This document shows, piece after piece, positions 60,856 to 61,384 of a DNA stretch of 61,384 nt (position 1 is the first letter of the stretch; each line of letters starts with the position of its first letter). The notes under the pieces are model-generated. The model searched no databases, was not told the DNA's origin, and saw only the letters and a list, made by a program, of their open reading frames with translations. The position numbers and the translations under genes were made by a program. Source of the stretch: Chloroflexota bacterium (lineage in GTDB: Bacteria > Chloroflexota > Dehalococcoidia > Lucifugimonadales > UBA3495); the NCBI GenBank assembly GCA_026710825.1, contig JAPOQH010000083.1:1-61384 (forward strand), read 5' to 3'.

Positions 60856-61384
60856 GGTGTTTCCAGCAACGTGCAGCGCTGCACATTTTCTCGGTTTGGC
60901 GCCAATCGACTGACCCTTCCTTGTAATCATCCGCTCATGCGTCGCCCGCCTCGGGAATAGCCGCGCGAGTTTACTCATGCATGCGTCCCTACCGCCTTCC
61001 AATCCACCATCCGGTTCATCCCGCCAATCGATGACAAAAAAACTCCGACAGTGACATCGCCCTGTTGCCGTCTCCGTACGCCCGTTCCATAATGGATTCA
61101 TCACGTGAAATTGGTCATCCAGTCCTGCCCAGAGGTGATACCGGTCGTACACGGCCAACCCGTCAGACTCCAAATCGCATATCCGTCTCCGCCAGGACCA
61201 GCGACCGGTCGCTCTAGCCGGTGTGGTCGCAACGGGGCCAGCGCCTCCCCACACGCTGGGAGGTCAGCGCATCCACCTCTGCCATCTTTTCCGGAAGAGG
61301 CCAGGGCCAGGGATTCCTCCCGACCCGTGCGCTGTCCGCCAAACCTTGAGTGGGCAAAAACCCATGCGTAACCCCTCGGCCGTG

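Larger units (their letters stand above)
60655..61384. other. repeat-rich spacer to the window end
   Basis: It contains two family 2 copies (60777-60811 and 60819-60855). The open minus-strand frame 60658-61254 runs through them and is not protein-like. Nothing else is recognised. Confidence 0.55.

Noticed and set aside
60658..61254. 198-residue minus-strand frame at the window end
   Set aside because: It runs through two family 2 repeats and repeats the same residues (FDWLTM), so it is not a real gene.

Overview
The window is GC-rich bacterial DNA with about 60 protein genes, no visible rRNA or tRNA and no CRISPR array. The gene mix points to a Chloroflexota-type genome, most like marine or sponge-associated SAR202/Dehalococcoidia relatives. 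It is rich in enolase-superfamily, amidohydrolase, crotonase, flavin-monooxygenase, MmgE/PrpD, short-chain dehydrogenase, carboxymuconolactone-decarboxylase-like, PPOX and Uma2 families, and its spacers are filled with short palindromic repeats. This placement is an inference from gene content; no marker gene is present to prove it.

Layout. 1-692 is repeat-rich spacer. 693-5651 holds a Gal80-like oxidoreductase, a VapBC toxin-antitoxin pair, a 0.9-kb element with IS6-like terminal inverted repeats carrying an unknown gene, a hydrolase, a jelly-roll protein and a retropepsin-like protease. 5787-9446 is a plus-strand run (DUF4286-like, PPOX, Uma2, SDR, crotonase). 9548-13529 is a minus-strand catabolic-looking run (MetE-like, two nitroreductases, enoyl-CoA hydratase, hydrolase). 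13827-14012 is an AT-richer single-gene unit encoding a 61-residue peptide with a double-glycine leader, flanked by an operator-like palindrome and a terminator. 14186-16602 holds NTF2-like, CMD-like and amidohydrolase genes.

16616-20321 is a thiamine unit: promoter, TPP riboswitch with terminator, sodium:solute symporter and thiC. 20458-26880 is membrane and stress physiology: CPA2 antiporter, a 37-residue membrane peptide, STAS protein, universal stress protein, CaCA exchanger and VOC protein. 27697-33902 includes an Asp-box protein, a PPOX protein, a DUF1971-globin fusion, an M19 dipeptidase, a degenerate nuclease-like protein and MmgE/PrpD. 34046-41800 has a fluoroacetate-dehalogenase-like enzyme, then a plus-strand pathway (flavin monooxygenase, hydantoinase-like, mandelate-racemase-like, amidase, MFS).

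41985-45962 is a minus-strand operon (small partner, retropepsin, MFS, ThDP enzyme). 46010-55602 has a phosphotriesterase-like lactonase, a second CMD-like protein, EamA and GMC proteins, a ureohydrolase, a 6-oxocamphor-hydrolase-like crotonase, a second partner/retropepsin pair, another MFS carrier and an MBL hydrolase. 55955-60654 holds a secreted Calx-beta/fibronectin-III protein, a membrane protein, DUF2851 and three tandem cupins. The rest is repeat-rich spacer.

The items most worth following up are the DUF1971-globin fusion, the orphan double-glycine peptide, the IS6-ended cargo element, the riboswitch-controlled symporter as a candidate thiamine-related carrier, the repeated partner/retropepsin modules, and the covarying palindromic repeats.
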